A DNA stretch of 64,000 nt, from the NCBI RefSeq assembly GCF_000814675.1, contig NZ_JWIG01000016.1, positions 62,001 through 126,000 of the forward strand. The letters run 5' to 3'. Both the position numbers and the translations under genes were made by a program. Source of the stretch: Pseudoalteromonas distincta (lineage in GTDB: Bacteria > Pseudomonadota > Gammaproteobacteria > Enterobacterales > Alteromonadaceae). Shown here one piece after another: positions 17,872 to 27,354 of this stretch. The notes beneath the pieces were generated by a model. The model was not told where the DNA came from and made no database searches. It worked only from the letters and a program-made list of their open reading frames with translations. How positions within the stretch are numbered: the stretch's first letter is position 1; each line of letters starts with the position of its first letter.

Positions 17872-19235
17872 TCAAAAAGCTTGGTTTATTAGCATTATGT
17901 TCCTTGAGTGCGCAAGCTCAAGTGAATGTATTGTCTGATGGTACACTGCAAACACAGTCATGTGCATATGGACGAGGTAGCACGGCTATCTCGGGTGCAA
18001 AAGCCCAAGCTAGTGCTGAGCTTATAAGTTTTATTAAAGGTAATAAAAGCTTAACAACCCAGAGTGCACAGCAACATTTAGCAACCAGTTTAGATGATGA
18101 TGCCGCCAGCTTATATGAGCAACAACGCACTATGATGATGGAAGGTTTGAGTGCTGGTGCCGTTCCTTTAAATTACTCAACGCCTACACTCAGTGGTAAC
18201 GACACATGCATGACTGTAAGCCTTAACCCGCAAGAGTTAGGAGAGCCGCAAGAGCAAAGCTGGCAACAAACCACTCAAAATATTAGTGTGACAGTAATAG
18301 GCCAAGGCTGGAAAAAAGAAGGTAAAACAGCACTGACGATTGCAGAGCAAGATGCTTTGCAACGTGCTGTATCGCAAGTTGTAGGTGTGTGGCTTACTCA
18401 GCAGCATACGCAATCATCAAGTACAAGTATGAATATTGTTGACGGTAACGAATCAACAAACATGCAAGAGTTAATAGGGCAACAGCTTTCGAGTCATAGT
18501 GAAGGGCTTGTGAAAGAGTGGCAAACCCTGCAAACCAGAGAACTGCAAAATGGTGGTGTGGAAGTCACCGTTATGGCTGTTGTAGAAAAAGCACCACTTA
18601 TTCAAAAAGCATCTAAATTACTAAGCATGATTGGTTCACCTAGAGTGCAAGTTATTGCGCCTGAACCATTAAAAACCGAACTAAAAGTTTGGTTAAACGA
18701 GCAAGGAATTGAAGTTGGTAACGCGGCTAGTTTAGTTATTTATGCTAAATCTGAAGTGATTAAGCGCGCTAACAACAGACAACTTTATTTAAGTGCTGAC
18801 GTTAGAGATTTAGCTGGAAACATTTATGGTCAGTGGAAAAACGATCCTTCATTTATGTCGTTGCCTAATGCTCCTTACGTAGAAAAAGATTTAATGGCAG
18901 TACATTTGGCGAGCGAGTCACAATCAAAAGCGCTTCATAACACCCTTAATAATGCATTTACTCAAGTAGTTGCAAGAGGGGGCTTGGTTCGTGAAGTCAT
19001 GTTGCCAAGCAATAAGCTAACGCAACCAGAAAAATTGCATGATGTGTTAAGTACGTTAGGTGGCGTAAGCGATATATCTATACATAAACAGCAAAAATAT
19101 ACCGTAGCAAGCCTGAGATTTAAAGGTAGCACCGGGGAGCTTGCTCATGCGCTTGATCAGGCGTTAATGACAATAACAGCAAAAAGCCTTTCAAAAATTA
19201 CAGTCGAAGACGACTTTACACTCAGGTACAAATAA
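17868..19235 (+). CDS. envelope operon gene 4: FlgT-N-like exported protein
   Basis: 455 residues with a Sec signal (MIKKLGLLALCSLSAQAQ). A segment after residue about 135, TVIGQGWKKEGKTALTIAEQ, followed by DALQRAVSQVVGVWL, resembles the N-terminal module of FlgT and related envelope proteins. Later parts (PRVQVIAPEPLKTELKVWLN) look like an alpha/beta module, and the C-terminus has a repeat of that type. It overlaps gene 3 by 4 bp. Periplasmic or outer-membrane associated. Exact function unknown. Confidence 0.7.
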   Translation: MIKKLGLLALCSLSAQAQVNVLSDGTLQTQSCAYGRGSTAISGAKAQASAELISFIKGNKSLTTQSAQQHLATSLDDDAASLYEQQRTMMMEGLSAGAVPLNYSTPTLSGNDTCMTVSLNPQELGEPQEQSWQQTTQNISVTVIGQGWKKEGKTALTIAEQDALQRAVSQVVGVWLTQQHTQSSSTSMNIVDGNESTNMQELIGQQLSSHSEGLVKEWQTLQTRELQNGGVEVTVMAVVEKAPLIQKASKLLSMIGSPRVQVIAPEPLKTELKVWLNEQGIEVGNAASLVIYAKSEVIKRANNRQLYLSADVRDLAGNIYGQWKNDPSFMSLPNAPYVEKDLMAVHLASESQSKALHNTLNNAFTQVVARGGLVREVMLPSNKLTQPEKLHDVLSTLGGVSDISIHKQQKYTVASLRFKGSTGELAHALDQALMTITAKSLSKITVEDDFTLRYK

Positions 19236-19241
19236 GGATAG

Positions 19242-20540
19242 ATGATGAAATTAAAAATATTAACATTAGCAATGGTTTTAGCTATGCCTGCAATCGCAGA
19301 GGAAGAATTTAGCCTAACAGATATGATACCTGCTCGCCCAGGCGCGCAAGTAGTGGGTGCTGAACAAGCCCAAGTTTCTGGCGATGTAGTGGTTGCAAAA
19401 GATACAAGCGTTGCAGTTGCTGTTGCTCATCAGGCACTGATGGATGACAACGAAGACGGTATTAAAATGATTCAGGTTGGTAGTGGCACCGGTATTTTAT
19501 CTATTGGTAGTGCCAGTTATAACACCTACGAAAATATGAATGCGACTTTGCTGTCTAAACGCGGTGCTTATAATCAAGCTTATTTAATTGCGAAAAAACA
19601 ATTAATTGAAAATATGAAAGGTGTTGAACATCAATGTAGCAATGTAGTGTCTGCAAGAATGGATGTTATTGATACGGGCGTTGAAGGTACGGCAAACGAA
19701 CAAACTAATATGATGGAGGCGTGTAAAGAGTCTGTATCGGGTTCGTTAGCGGGTTTTGTTACTTATGACGTGTACGACAATATTGGTGAGAAAGGTGTAC
19801 GCGTAAGTTTAATATCGACTCCTAAAACACGTTCACAAATTAAAGGCAATCGTGGTGCCGTAGCGGTAACTACTGAACCGAATGTAATTTTCCAACAAGT
19901 AATCAGTGATGTTAAAAGTGGTGTTTTACCACCTGTTGGCGCCAAAGTACTTACTAACGCTGATACTGGCGAAGTTATCGTTTTAGGTTATGGCTCTGCA
20001 ATTGCACGTCAAAATAGAAACAGCAATGTTGCTCGTAAGCTTAAAGGCGTTGCTAAATCGCAATCGCAAACACGTGCGCGTTCTGCGTTGCTTGCCACTA
20101 TTCAAGGTGAAAAAGTGTATTGGCAAGGTAGCTTTAACGAAAAGCAAATGGAAGGTACCAAACAGTTTGAGTACGATGACCCATACTTAAATGATCCGCA
20201 ACAAGTAGAAATTCTTGAAGAAGATCGCAGTACGTTTTTAAATCAATTAAAAACATCTGACGAGTATTCAACCGTTGCAAAAGGTAAATTACCACCTGGT
20301 GTAAGTGTTAAAAGTTTTGCAAGTGATGATGGATTTTGGCAGTACAGCGTAGCTGTTTATGCGCCAAGCTTAGAGGCAACGGCACGCAAAGCAGCTAAAG
20401 AGATGGAAGGTAATAATGGCCAAACTGTTAACGGTGTAAGTCACTACGGCCACAAAATAAAAGCACACGGTGGGTTAAACGAAAAAGCGGCTAACCCTCA
20501 AGGTGCATCAGGTAAAGTAGCGAGCGAAAAGGAACTTTAA
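19242..20540 (+). CDS. envelope operon gene 5: exported protein, DUF6844-like
   Basis: 432 residues with a Sec signal ending near AIA-EEE. The first half has a well conserved look (SKRGAYNQAYLIAKKQLIEN), with two cysteines in EHQCSNVV and MMEACKES. The C-terminus is low-complexity and Gly/Asn-rich (from about residue 390). I recall related proteins as DUF6844, unverified. Six bases separate it from gene 4 and one base overlaps gene 6. Function unknown. Confidence 0.7.
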   Translation: MMKLKILTLAMVLAMPAIAEEEFSLTDMIPARPGAQVVGAEQAQVSGDVVVAKDTSVAVAVAHQALMDDNEDGIKMIQVGSGTGILSIGSASYNTYENMNATLLSKRGAYNQAYLIAKKQLIENMKGVEHQCSNVVSARMDVIDTGVEGTANEQTNMMEACKESVSGSLAGFVTYDVYDNIGEKGVRVSLISTPKTRSQIKGNRGAVAVTTEPNVIFQQVISDVKSGVLPPVGAKVLTNADTGEVIVLGYGSAIARQNRNSNVARKLKGVAKSQSQTRARSALLATIQGEKVYWQGSFNEKQMEGTKQFEYDDPYLNDPQQVEILEEDRSTFLNQLKTSDEYSTVAKGKLPPGVSVKSFASDDGFWQYSVAVYAPSLEATARKAAKEMEGNNGQTVNGVSHYGHKIKAHGGLNEKAANPQGASGKVASEKEL

Positions 20541-21253
20541 TGCTAGCACCTATTTTAGCGCTTTCGTTGGTGGCTTCGGCCACTTTCGACTCAGAGCAAA
20601 CCATTGAACAACAAACTGCTTTTTTTAAAAGTCAGGCTAATGGTCAATACGCCCGAGTAATGGCGTTAAAATCGAGTGCAAAAAATGCGCTTGAGCAGGC
20701 ATGTCGAAATGCATTGACCTTGCCTGAGCGTCGTATTATTAGAAATATTTTAGCTAAAAAGCTCAATATTACTTTGCCAGAGTCGGTAAGCTTTATTGAC
20801 GCTGAAATTACGGACTATGAGCAAGAAAAACAGCAAGAATGGTTAACTTGTACTGGTGTTGTAATACCTGCTGCGCAAGATATTAACGAAGCTGGACTTG
20901 CCATTAGAGCGGCTTGGCAAGTTGGTAGCCAAAAAGATAAAGCAAACTTACGCGCTTTATTGCAAGTTGCATTGAATCACCCTACAACGATGTCTGATGC
21001 AGTAGCATTAGCAGCTGATCAATCGCCAGAGGAGCAACGTTTAAGCTATCTCGATAAATATTTAAAAGCGAGTGAGTTAAAACTCGATGAAGCGAGAGCC
21101 TCAGTTGCACAAACCTGGTTTGTTAATAAGCGCTATAAGCAAGTAATTTCGTTAACCCGGCGATGTGAAAGCATAGACTGTAAGCGTTTAAACTTAGCCG
21201 CTCAAACTGAGTTTGATAATCTATCTGCTGATGATTTAAGTAGTTATTTTTAA
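20540..21253 (+). CDS. envelope operon gene 6: exported helical protein
   Basis: 237 residues with a short hydrophobic start (MLAPILALSLVASA) suggesting export. The remainder is predicted helical with two cysteine pairs (EQACRNAL/LTCTG and RRCESIDCKR) that could form disulfides. The ATG overlaps the stop of gene 5 (TAATG), which argues strongly for co-translation. No family recognised. Confidence 0.7.
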   Translation: MLAPILALSLVASATFDSEQTIEQQTAFFKSQANGQYARVMALKSSAKNALEQACRNALTLPERRIIRNILAKKLNITLPESVSFIDAEITDYEQEKQQEWLTCTGVVIPAAQDINEAGLAIRAAWQVGSQKDKANLRALLQVALNHPTTMSDAVALAADQSPEEQRLSYLDKYLKASELKLDEARASVAQTWFVNKRYKQVISLTRRCESIDCKRLNLAAQTEFDNLSADDLSSYF

Positions 21254-21271
21254 TTTTATAGGGATATAAAA

Positions 21272-22489
21272 ATGCACTCAAAAGTTAAAATATTACTAAA
21301 AATTAGCGCTTTAGCTTGTTTAACTATGAGCTTAAATAGCTTAGCTCAAACAAGTGAAGAAGCCGAATTTGAGGCTTTTTTAAAAAAGCGTCAAAGTGAG
21401 TTTAGTCAGTACGAACAACAGCAAAGGCAAGAATTTGAAGCGTTTGTAAGTGCTTGGCATAATGCGCAAAATGCATATTTAAAACAAGTAACCCAAAAGT
21501 GGCAAGATCCAAATCTGCCAAGCTCAACAGTGTGGGTTAAATACAGTGATGATCTAAATAAACGCACGAGTGTAAATTTCGAAAGTGGTGAAGTCGTTGT
21601 TGAGTTATTAAACAGCCAAAACGACGAGCAAGCAGTTGAATATGCAAAGCAGCAATTAAATGAGCTTTCACAAGTAACGGTTAATAAAACACTTTCAAAT
21701 GATCCCGTTTATATTGCGGCAAATAACACAATAAACAGCAAAAACTTTACCTCAACGGGTAAGCCTTTAAATAAAAAAGTTGAGCAAAGTAAGTCACCAA
21801 AAACGACTCAAGCTAAAAAAATAGTCGAACAAACGGTGCTCTCTACAGAGATTGTAAAAGAGGTGCTCACTGCAAAGGCACCTGTAATAACTAAACAAAA
21901 AGACAGGGTAAAAATTAGCTATAAATTGCCCGATAATACACTTTCGAATCAAGCAAAACGTTATCTACCAGAAGTCCAACAGCAAGCCAAGCGTTATAAC
22001 TTAGATCCCGCACTGTTATTGGCAATTATACATACCGAATCGAGTTTTAATCCGCTTGCACGCTCGCCAATTCCTGCTTTTGGTTTAATGCAAATAGTGC
22101 CTACTTCAGCGGGTAAAGATGTGAGCAATTTTTTGCAAGGTAAACCGCTATTACTTAGCCCTGAGTACTTATTTCAGGCTGATAATAACGTAGAGGCAGG
22201 CAGCACTTATGTGCATATTTTAAGTAATCGTTACTTTAAAAATGTACGTAATGTGCAATCAAGAATTTACATGAGTATTGCAGCTTATAATACTGGCCCA
22301 GGTAACGTAGCCAAAACGCTGAGTGGCTCTAAATCACTGAACCAAGCAAGTATTGCAGCTAATGCAATGTCAGCTGAGAAGGTTTACACCCTAATGGTTA
22401 ACAATTTACCTGCGCAAGAAACCCGTAACTATTTACAAAAAGTGGTAAAACGCACCGCTTATTATCAAAAGCAATTGAAAGGAATTTAA
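21272..22489 (+). CDS. envelope operon gene 7: MltC-like murein lytic transglycosylase
   Basis: 405 residues with a signal peptide (SLAQ-TSEE). The N-terminal half begins with an acidic helical segment (FEAFLKKRQSEFSQYEQQQR), then a MltC-N-like (DUF3393-type) module. The C-terminal SLT domain starts near residue 230 and has the catalytic Glu256 in IIHTESSFNP, the motif AFGLMQIVPTSAG and the AYNTGPGN segment. It should cleave the MurNAc-GlcNAc bond with anhydro product. Unlike E. coli MltC it has no lipobox, so it is likely periplasmic. It lies within an operon of envelope proteins. Confidence 0.88.
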   Translation: MHSKVKILLKISALACLTMSLNSLAQTSEEAEFEAFLKKRQSEFSQYEQQQRQEFEAFVSAWHNAQNAYLKQVTQKWQDPNLPSSTVWVKYSDDLNKRTSVNFESGEVVVELLNSQNDEQAVEYAKQQLNELSQVTVNKTLSNDPVYIAANNTINSKNFTSTGKPLNKKVEQSKSPKTTQAKKIVEQTVLSTEIVKEVLTAKAPVITKQKDRVKISYKLPDNTLSNQAKRYLPEVQQQAKRYNLDPALLLAIIHTESSFNPLARSPIPAFGLMQIVPTSAGKDVSNFLQGKPLLLSPEYLFQADNNVEAGSTYVHILSNRYFKNVRNVQSRIYMSIAAYNTGPGNVAKTLSGSKSLNQASIAANAMSAEKVYTLMVNNLPAQETRNYLQKVVKRTAYYQKQLKGI

Positions 22490-22490
22490 A

Positions 22491-23060
22491 ATGAAAAAGT
22501 TATTACCTCTAATAGCCGCTTTAGCATTAGGTGCGTGTTCAAGCACTGAAAAAACACAGTCTGAGCCGTTAGCAAAAAATGATTCAGTACCAAGTTGGGT
22601 GTTATTACCTGTGTCTGATAAAGGTTTAGCATCGTCGTCATGCGTACCTTGGTCAGGCAGTATGTCAACCGACAGAGCACAAGCAATTGCAGCTGCTCGC
22701 GCCGATTTATCTCAGCAAATACAGGTTAAAGCAAGCGTTATGGACAAGCTATACCAACGTAAAGCACAAAGTAATGATGAGCTAAACGTTGGTGGAACTT
22801 TTGAGCAAGTAAGTAAGCAAGTTGCACAGCAAAGCCTTGTGGGTGCTGTGCCACAAGAAGTTGCATTTGCTAAATTAGACGGGGTAAAGCAACTTTGTAC
22901 ATTCGTTGTAATGAGCAATACACAAGAAACATTTAATAACCTAGTAGCTCAATCTGGTAAGCGTCTAGATCCTAGTTCACGCGAAGCGCTTTACGAAGAG
23001 TTTAAAGCCCAAAAAGCGATGAAAGATCTTGAAAAAGAGCTAGATAGTTTAAATAAATAA
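22491..23060 (+). CDS. envelope operon gene 8: LPP20-like lipoprotein
   Basis: 189 residues with lipobox ALGAC (Cys16). The mature protein opens with VPSWVLLPVSDKGLASSSC, then a helix with AQAIAAARADLSQQIQVK, the pattern of the LPP20 lipoprotein fold also seen in gene 2 and in FlgP. The C-terminus is a charged helix. Starts one base after gene 7. A strong stem-loop follows at 23077-23108, so the operon probably ends here. Confidence 0.75.
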   Translation: MKKLLPLIAALALGACSSTEKTQSEPLAKNDSVPSWVLLPVSDKGLASSSCVPWSGSMSTDRAQAIAAARADLSQQIQVKASVMDKLYQRKAQSNDELNVGGTFEQVSKQVAQQSLVGAVPQEVAFAKLDGVKQLCTFVVMSNTQETFNNLVAQSGKRLDPSSREALYEEFKAQKAMKDLEKELDSLNK

Positions 23061-23076
23061 TAAAAAATTCTATATT

Positions 23077-23108
23077 ACTAGTTTAGTTTCTAACTCAGCT
23101 AAACTAGT
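23077..23108 (+). terminator. stem-loop at the end of the envelope operon
   Basis: A perfect 10-bp inverted repeat ACTAGTTTAG / CTAAACTAGT with a 12-base loop, followed by ATTCTTAAA. The T-tract is poor, but the position, 16 bp after the last stop, fits a terminator or mRNA-stabilising hairpin. Confidence 0.55.
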
Positions 23109-23137
23109 ATTCTTAAACGGAATTATAAAGGACTAAA

Positions 23138-23386
23138 ATGAAAGATATATTCTTTTTTGATTCAATGTTAACCCCAAAAATAATTACATTCGTTTACTGG
23201 TTAATTTTAATAGGTACTTTGATCTCAGGTGTAACAACAATGTTTGCTAAGTATGGTGGTGGTTTCATTAGTGGTTTGGCCATAATTGTTGGTGGGGCAA
23301 TTGGTGCGCGCATCTGGTGTGAGCTATTAATTGTATTATTTAAAATTCATGAGAATCTTCAAAAAATAGCTAATAAATCAGAATAA
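23138..23386 (+). CDS. DUF4282 membrane protein
   Basis: 82 residues with two membrane helices. The pattern MKDIFFFDSMLTPKIITFVY, the glycine-rich GGGFISGLAIIVGGAIG, and the ending ELLIVLFKIHENLQ are typical of the DUF4282 family. It has its own ribosome site (AAAGGA). Located just after the envelope operon but behind a hairpin. Function unknown. Confidence 0.8.
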   Translation: MKDIFFFDSMLTPKIITFVYWLILIGTLISGVTTMFAKYGGGFISGLAIIVGGAIGARIWCELLIVLFKIHENLQKIANKSE

Positions 23387-23535
23387 ATTTAAATACTCAT
23401 AAAGTAGTGGTTGCATCGAGTGCTACCACTACTTTTAATCTTAAGCGGTCCAACCAACTTAAAGTAGTTGATATTATCAATTAATTTGCTATAGTTGATT
23501 TTATCATCTATTTAACGCTTGAGGCATGCCCAAAA

Positions 23536-24027
23536 ATGAGTACACCCGTATCAGCAAATCCAGTAATGGTTGAGCCTAAAAAAACACCTGTAATTTATAA
23601 AATACTGGTTATGGTTAGTATTATTACCTTAATTGGCGGTACTCTAACTGGCATTATGACTTATGTGAATGTGGGTGTTACAGAGCATTTTTATGTAGAT
23701 TGGTTTACCTCATTTATAAGTGCAGTATTGGTTATGGCGCCTGTTGGTTTTGTAATGATGACCTTAATGCATAAGCTAGTTGCCCAGTTATTACCTAATA
23801 GCAGTGAGCTAAAACGTAATTTATTGATTAGTGTTTTTATGGCGCTGATCATGGAGTCGGTGATGGCGTTTGTTACCGCTACTAATAATATTGGCTATGC
23901 AGATATGCGTGTATTTGTAACTGGATGGGCTGAAGGATTATTAGCCGCATTACCAATAGGTTTAACTATAATGCTGATAATGTCGGTTACGGTAAAACCT
24001 AAAATAGAACGCTTTTTAAAAAGCTAA
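23536..24027 (+). CDS. DUF2798 membrane protein
   Basis: 163 residues with four membrane helices in two similar halves (WFTSFISAVLVMAPVGFVMM and WAEGLLAALPIGLTIMLIMS), the repeat of DUF2798. A short soluble tail precedes the first helix. The start is ATG 23536, with a weak ribosome site. It ends at a strong bidirectional terminator. Function unknown. Confidence 0.82.
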   Translation: MSTPVSANPVMVEPKKTPVIYKILVMVSIITLIGGTLTGIMTYVNVGVTEHFYVDWFTSFISAVLVMAPVGFVMMTLMHKLVAQLLPNSSELKRNLLISVFMALIMESVMAFVTATNNIGYADMRVFVTGWAEGLLAALPIGLTIMLIMSVTVKPKIERFLKS

Positions 24028-24060
24028 TAACAAAAAAGAGCCATTGGCTCTTTTTTGTTA
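24028..24060. terminator. bidirectional terminator
   Basis: Stem TAACAAAAAAGAGCC / GGCTCTTTTTTGTTA with a 3-base loop. Its T-rich arm works for the plus-strand DUF2798 gene and its mirror for the minus-strand uvrA-like gene. Confidence 0.9.
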
Positions 24061-24079
24061 TTTAGTGTTTACCTGCTCT

Positions 24080-26638
24080 TTAAATTGCGCCATTCAAAAA
24101 AGGTGCTGTTCGGCTTATTTTAGATTGAGCTACCTCTGTAGGTTTACCTTGGGCTACAATTAAGCCGCCTTCTTCACCAGCACCGGGTCCTACATCAATT
24201 ACCCAGTCACTATTGCGAGCTACTTGCATATCGTGTTCAACCATAATGACGGTATTGCCAGCATCAACTAATTTATTTAACTGCGACATTAACATTGATA
24301 CATCGGATGGATGCAGGCCTGTCGTTGGCTCATCAAGAATATAAAGTGTGTTACCGCGCTGCGCACGTTGCAGCTCGGTTGCTAATTTAATACGCTGCGC
24401 TTCACCGCCCGAAAGCTCAGTGGCAGGTTGCCCTAAACGCAAATACCCAAGACCTACTTGCATAAGTGCATCGAGTGCTCGCAGTATTGCAGGTTCATTT
24501 TCAAAAAAGGTATGCGCCGATTCAACCGTTAAATTGAGGATATCGCTTATGTTTTTATCACGATATGTAACCTCAAGTGTTTGCTCGTTATAACGTTTGC
24601 CATGACATACTTGGCAAGGTGAATAAACGCTAGGTAAAAACAGTAGCTCTATACTCACAAAGCCAACGCCTTCACAGTTTTTACAGCGACCTTTTGCAAC
24701 ATTAAACGAAAAGCGACCGGCATCGTAACGGCGCTCTTTTGCTTTTTGTGTAGAAGCAAATAGTTTACGCACATGATCAAATAAGCCTGTGTAGGTAGCT
24801 AAGTTTGAACGAGGGGTACGGCCAATCGCTTTTTGATTTACGGTAATTAGGCGGCTTATATTATTTATACCTTCAATGATTTTTCCGCTGGTGTGTGTTT
24901 GCAGCTCTTGTTCGAGTAAGTCGGCTTCGCCGGTTGGCGCTTCCGTTATTATTTTTTGCCCAAGTGCTTCGTAAACAAGTTCTACTAACGCTTGGCTTAC
25001 TAGGCTTGATTTACCCGAGCCCGAAACACCAGTAACGGTTGTCATAACACCCAGTGGAAATTCTGCATTGAGTTTTTTAAGGTTGTTACGCTCAATATTA
25101 GCCAATTTTAACCACGCACTAGGCTGCCTTAGCTCCTTTTTTTGCGCGCTGTTTTGAGTAGACTCTTGACTGGCGTTTTTAGCAAAAAGGTGACGTCCGG
25201 TGTGCGAATTTTTTATTTTTCTTAACCCTTCAACAGGGCCGCTGTAAATAATGTTGCCACCATGCACACCGGCATCAGGGCCTACATCAACAATCCAATC
25301 GGCATGTTTAACAACGCTAACATCGTGTTCAACAACAAATACAGAATTGCCAGCCGCTATTAGCTCATCAAGCGCTTTTAAAAGTGCTTGTGTGTCTGCA
25401 GGGTGTAAACCCGCTGATGGTTCATCTAACACGTAAACTACCCCAAATAATTTAGAGCGAATTTGTGTAGCAAGTCGCAATCGTTGTAGCTCTCCGGGTG
25501 AGAGCGTTGGCGTTGTACGCTCAAGCGACAAGTACCCTAAACCAAGCATGGTTAGTGTCTCAATACGAGTGAGAATATCGCTAGCAATGCGCTGCGTAAC
25601 AATGGCTTGCTCTGGATTTTTTGTATTTTTATTTACTTTGGTGTTGGCGGCATTACTTAATTTTTTAGCAAGTTCGTTTAATGTAAGTTGAGATAGCTCG
25701 CCAATATCGAGCCCTGCAAATTTAACACTTAGCGACGCTTGTTTTAATTTTTTACCTTGGCAGGTAGGGCACTGCGATATTTGCATAAACTGCGATACGC
25801 GCTTTTTTGTACGCGGGCTTTGCGTGGTAGCAAAAGACTGTAAAACAAAGCGTTTAGCGCTTGAAAAAGTCCCCATGTAGCTTGGATCTTCGTTATTTTT
25901 TATCGCATTTTGTGTTTGCTCATAGGTGTAATCTGGGTATACCGGCACAGTAGGAGTTTCGTCGGTAAATAAAATCCAATCCCGTGCTTTTTTAGAAAGT
26001 TTGTTCCAAGGCGTATCTATGTCATAACCAAGGGAAGTAAGAATACGGCTTAGGTTTTTACCTTGCCATGCTGGTGGCCACGCTTCAATGGCGCGCTGGC
26101 GAATAGTTTTTGTATCGTCTGGCACAAGTAGCTTTTCGGTTACTTCAAATACTCGGCCTATCCCTGAGCATTCTGGGCACGCACCTTGTGGCGTATTCGG
26201 CGAAAACGCATCGGCGTAAAGTATGCCTTGCCCTTTGGGGTATTCGCCTGCGCGTGAGTAAAGCATACGTAGCGCGTTAGAAATAGTTGTTATGCTGCCA
26301 ACGGATGAACGAACCGAGGGGGCGCCGCGTTGCTGCTGCAAAGCAACGGCAGGCGGTAGCCCTTCAATAGAATCAACATCGGGTTCATCAACTTGATCTA
26401 TTAACCTGCGGGCGTAAGGCGATACTGAATCTAGATAACGGTGCTGCGACTCAGCAAACAGCGTTCCAAACGCAAGCGACGATTTTCCAGAGCCCGATAT
26501 TCCTGTAAAAACAACCAATGCGTTACGAGGTAAATCAACGTCTACATTTTTTAAGTTATGAACGCGCGCCCCTCTTACTTGAATGCTGTTACTGGGGTTT
26601 GATAAATCCATTGTTGAGTTTTTATGTGTGCTTGCCAT
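24080..26638 (-). CDS. UvrA2-type excinuclease ABC subunit A-like ATPase
   Basis: 852 residues, about 90 shorter than standard UvrA. Both ABC cassettes are present: Walker A GISGSGKSS and GVSGSGKSS; signatures LSPGELQRLR and LSGGEAQRIK; and Zn-finger cysteine pairs CPECSGIG, CPTCQGKK, CKNCEGVG and CQVCHGKR. The UvrB-binding domain appears missing or reduced, as in UvrA2 (the DrrC-like group). That family is linked to DNA damage and drug tolerance. Single gene, convergent to the DUF2798 gene with a shared terminator. Its role here is inferred only from family. Confidence 0.88.
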   Translation of the reverse strand: MASTHKNSTMDLSNPSNSIQVRGARVHNLKNVDVDLPRNALVVFTGISGSGKSSLAFGTLFAESQHRYLDSVSPYARRLIDQVDEPDVDSIEGLPPAVALQQQRGAPSVRSSVGSITTISNALRMLYSRAGEYPKGQGILYADAFSPNTPQGACPECSGIGRVFEVTEKLLVPDDTKTIRQRAIEAWPPAWQGKNLSRILTSLGYDIDTPWNKLSKKARDWILFTDETPTVPVYPDYTYEQTQNAIKNNEDPSYMGTFSSAKRFVLQSFATTQSPRTKKRVSQFMQISQCPTCQGKKLKQASLSVKFAGLDIGELSQLTLNELAKKLSNAANTKVNKNTKNPEQAIVTQRIASDILTRIETLTMLGLGYLSLERTTPTLSPGELQRLRLATQIRSKLFGVVYVLDEPSAGLHPADTQALLKALDELIAAGNSVFVVEHDVSVVKHADWIVDVGPDAGVHGGNIIYSGPVEGLRKIKNSHTGRHLFAKNASQESTQNSAQKKELRQPSAWLKLANIERNNLKKLNAEFPLGVMTTVTGVSGSGKSSLVSQALVELVYEALGQKIITEAPTGEADLLEQELQTHTSGKIIEGINNISRLITVNQKAIGRTPRSNLATYTGLFDHVRKLFASTQKAKERRYDAGRFSFNVAKGRCKNCEGVGFVSIELLFLPSVYSPCQVCHGKRYNEQTLEVTYRDKNISDILNLTVESAHTFFENEPAILRALDALMQVGLGYLRLGQPATELSGGEAQRIKLATELQRAQRGNTLYILDEPTTGLHPSDVSMLMSQLNKLVDAGNTVIMVEHDMQVARNSDWVIDVGPGAGEEGGLIVAQGKPTEVAQSKISRTAPFLNGAI

Positions 26639-26894
26639 ACGTTTATACTCCTGTTTAATCGCGCTTTTTACTTTAAGTTAGCTTTGAATTATTTACTCTT
26701 ATCACTCGTTATTACCTCAAAGTAGCGCAAGCACACTGAATGAGCGCTTAGTCTGTAGTGGCGCAGCCAAAGCGCTGGATAAAATTACGATGATTGTTTG
26801 TTTACATAATAGGTATGGAATGCGAATATAATTTAAACAGTTATTGTTATGTAATTTACTAGGTATGTTACTTGGTAATAAAAAGGAACTAACA

Positions 26895-27299
26895 GTGAAT
26901 AAAGCCTTAGTGATCATTTTATTGGTGCTTTCGTGGGCAACCCAAGCCGACTCTATTAACGCGCTAAATGTCGACCGTGCAGTACCAAATAGCATGCACT
27001 TATCGTTTGCAAACGATAGCAACATAACCCCTAAAAAAGGGGATTTTAAAATCGTTAATTATGTATTAATGAGTAATGAAGAGGGCGAACGCTGGGCTGT
27101 TATAACGCTAACTAACTTATCGTCGGGCAATCGCGAATTAGGCGAGGAGCACTTACTTGCGCTTTTTGCTGATGGCAGCCGATTCATGCCAATGGAATTT
27201 AAACTCGGTTTTAAAGGCAACGAAACACAATCGGTTACTGTATCGTTTGCCGATTATAAGTTCCCTATTTTAAGTGTGTATTCGAGTAACGATTTGTAA
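26895..27299 (+). CDS. exported hypothetical protein
   Basis: 134 residues from the GTG at 26895, chosen because AAAAGGA lies just upstream and the residues that follow (MNKALVIILLVLSWATQADS) form a signal peptide. The mature part is about 115 residues, with predicted beta strands (VNYVLMSNEEGERWAVITLT). No family recognised. It is followed 55 bp later by a membrane protein gene in the same direction. Confidence 0.65.
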   Translation: MNKALVIILLVLSWATQADSINALNVDRAVPNSMHLSFANDSNITPKKGDFKIVNYVLMSNEEGERWAVITLTNLSSGNRELGEEHLLALFADGSRFMPMEFKLGFKGNETQSVTVSFADYKFPILSVYSSNDL

Positions 27300-27354
27300 T
27301 TAATAACGATGCGATAATATTAAATTAGGGATATTTCTAAAATTAAGGATTTTT

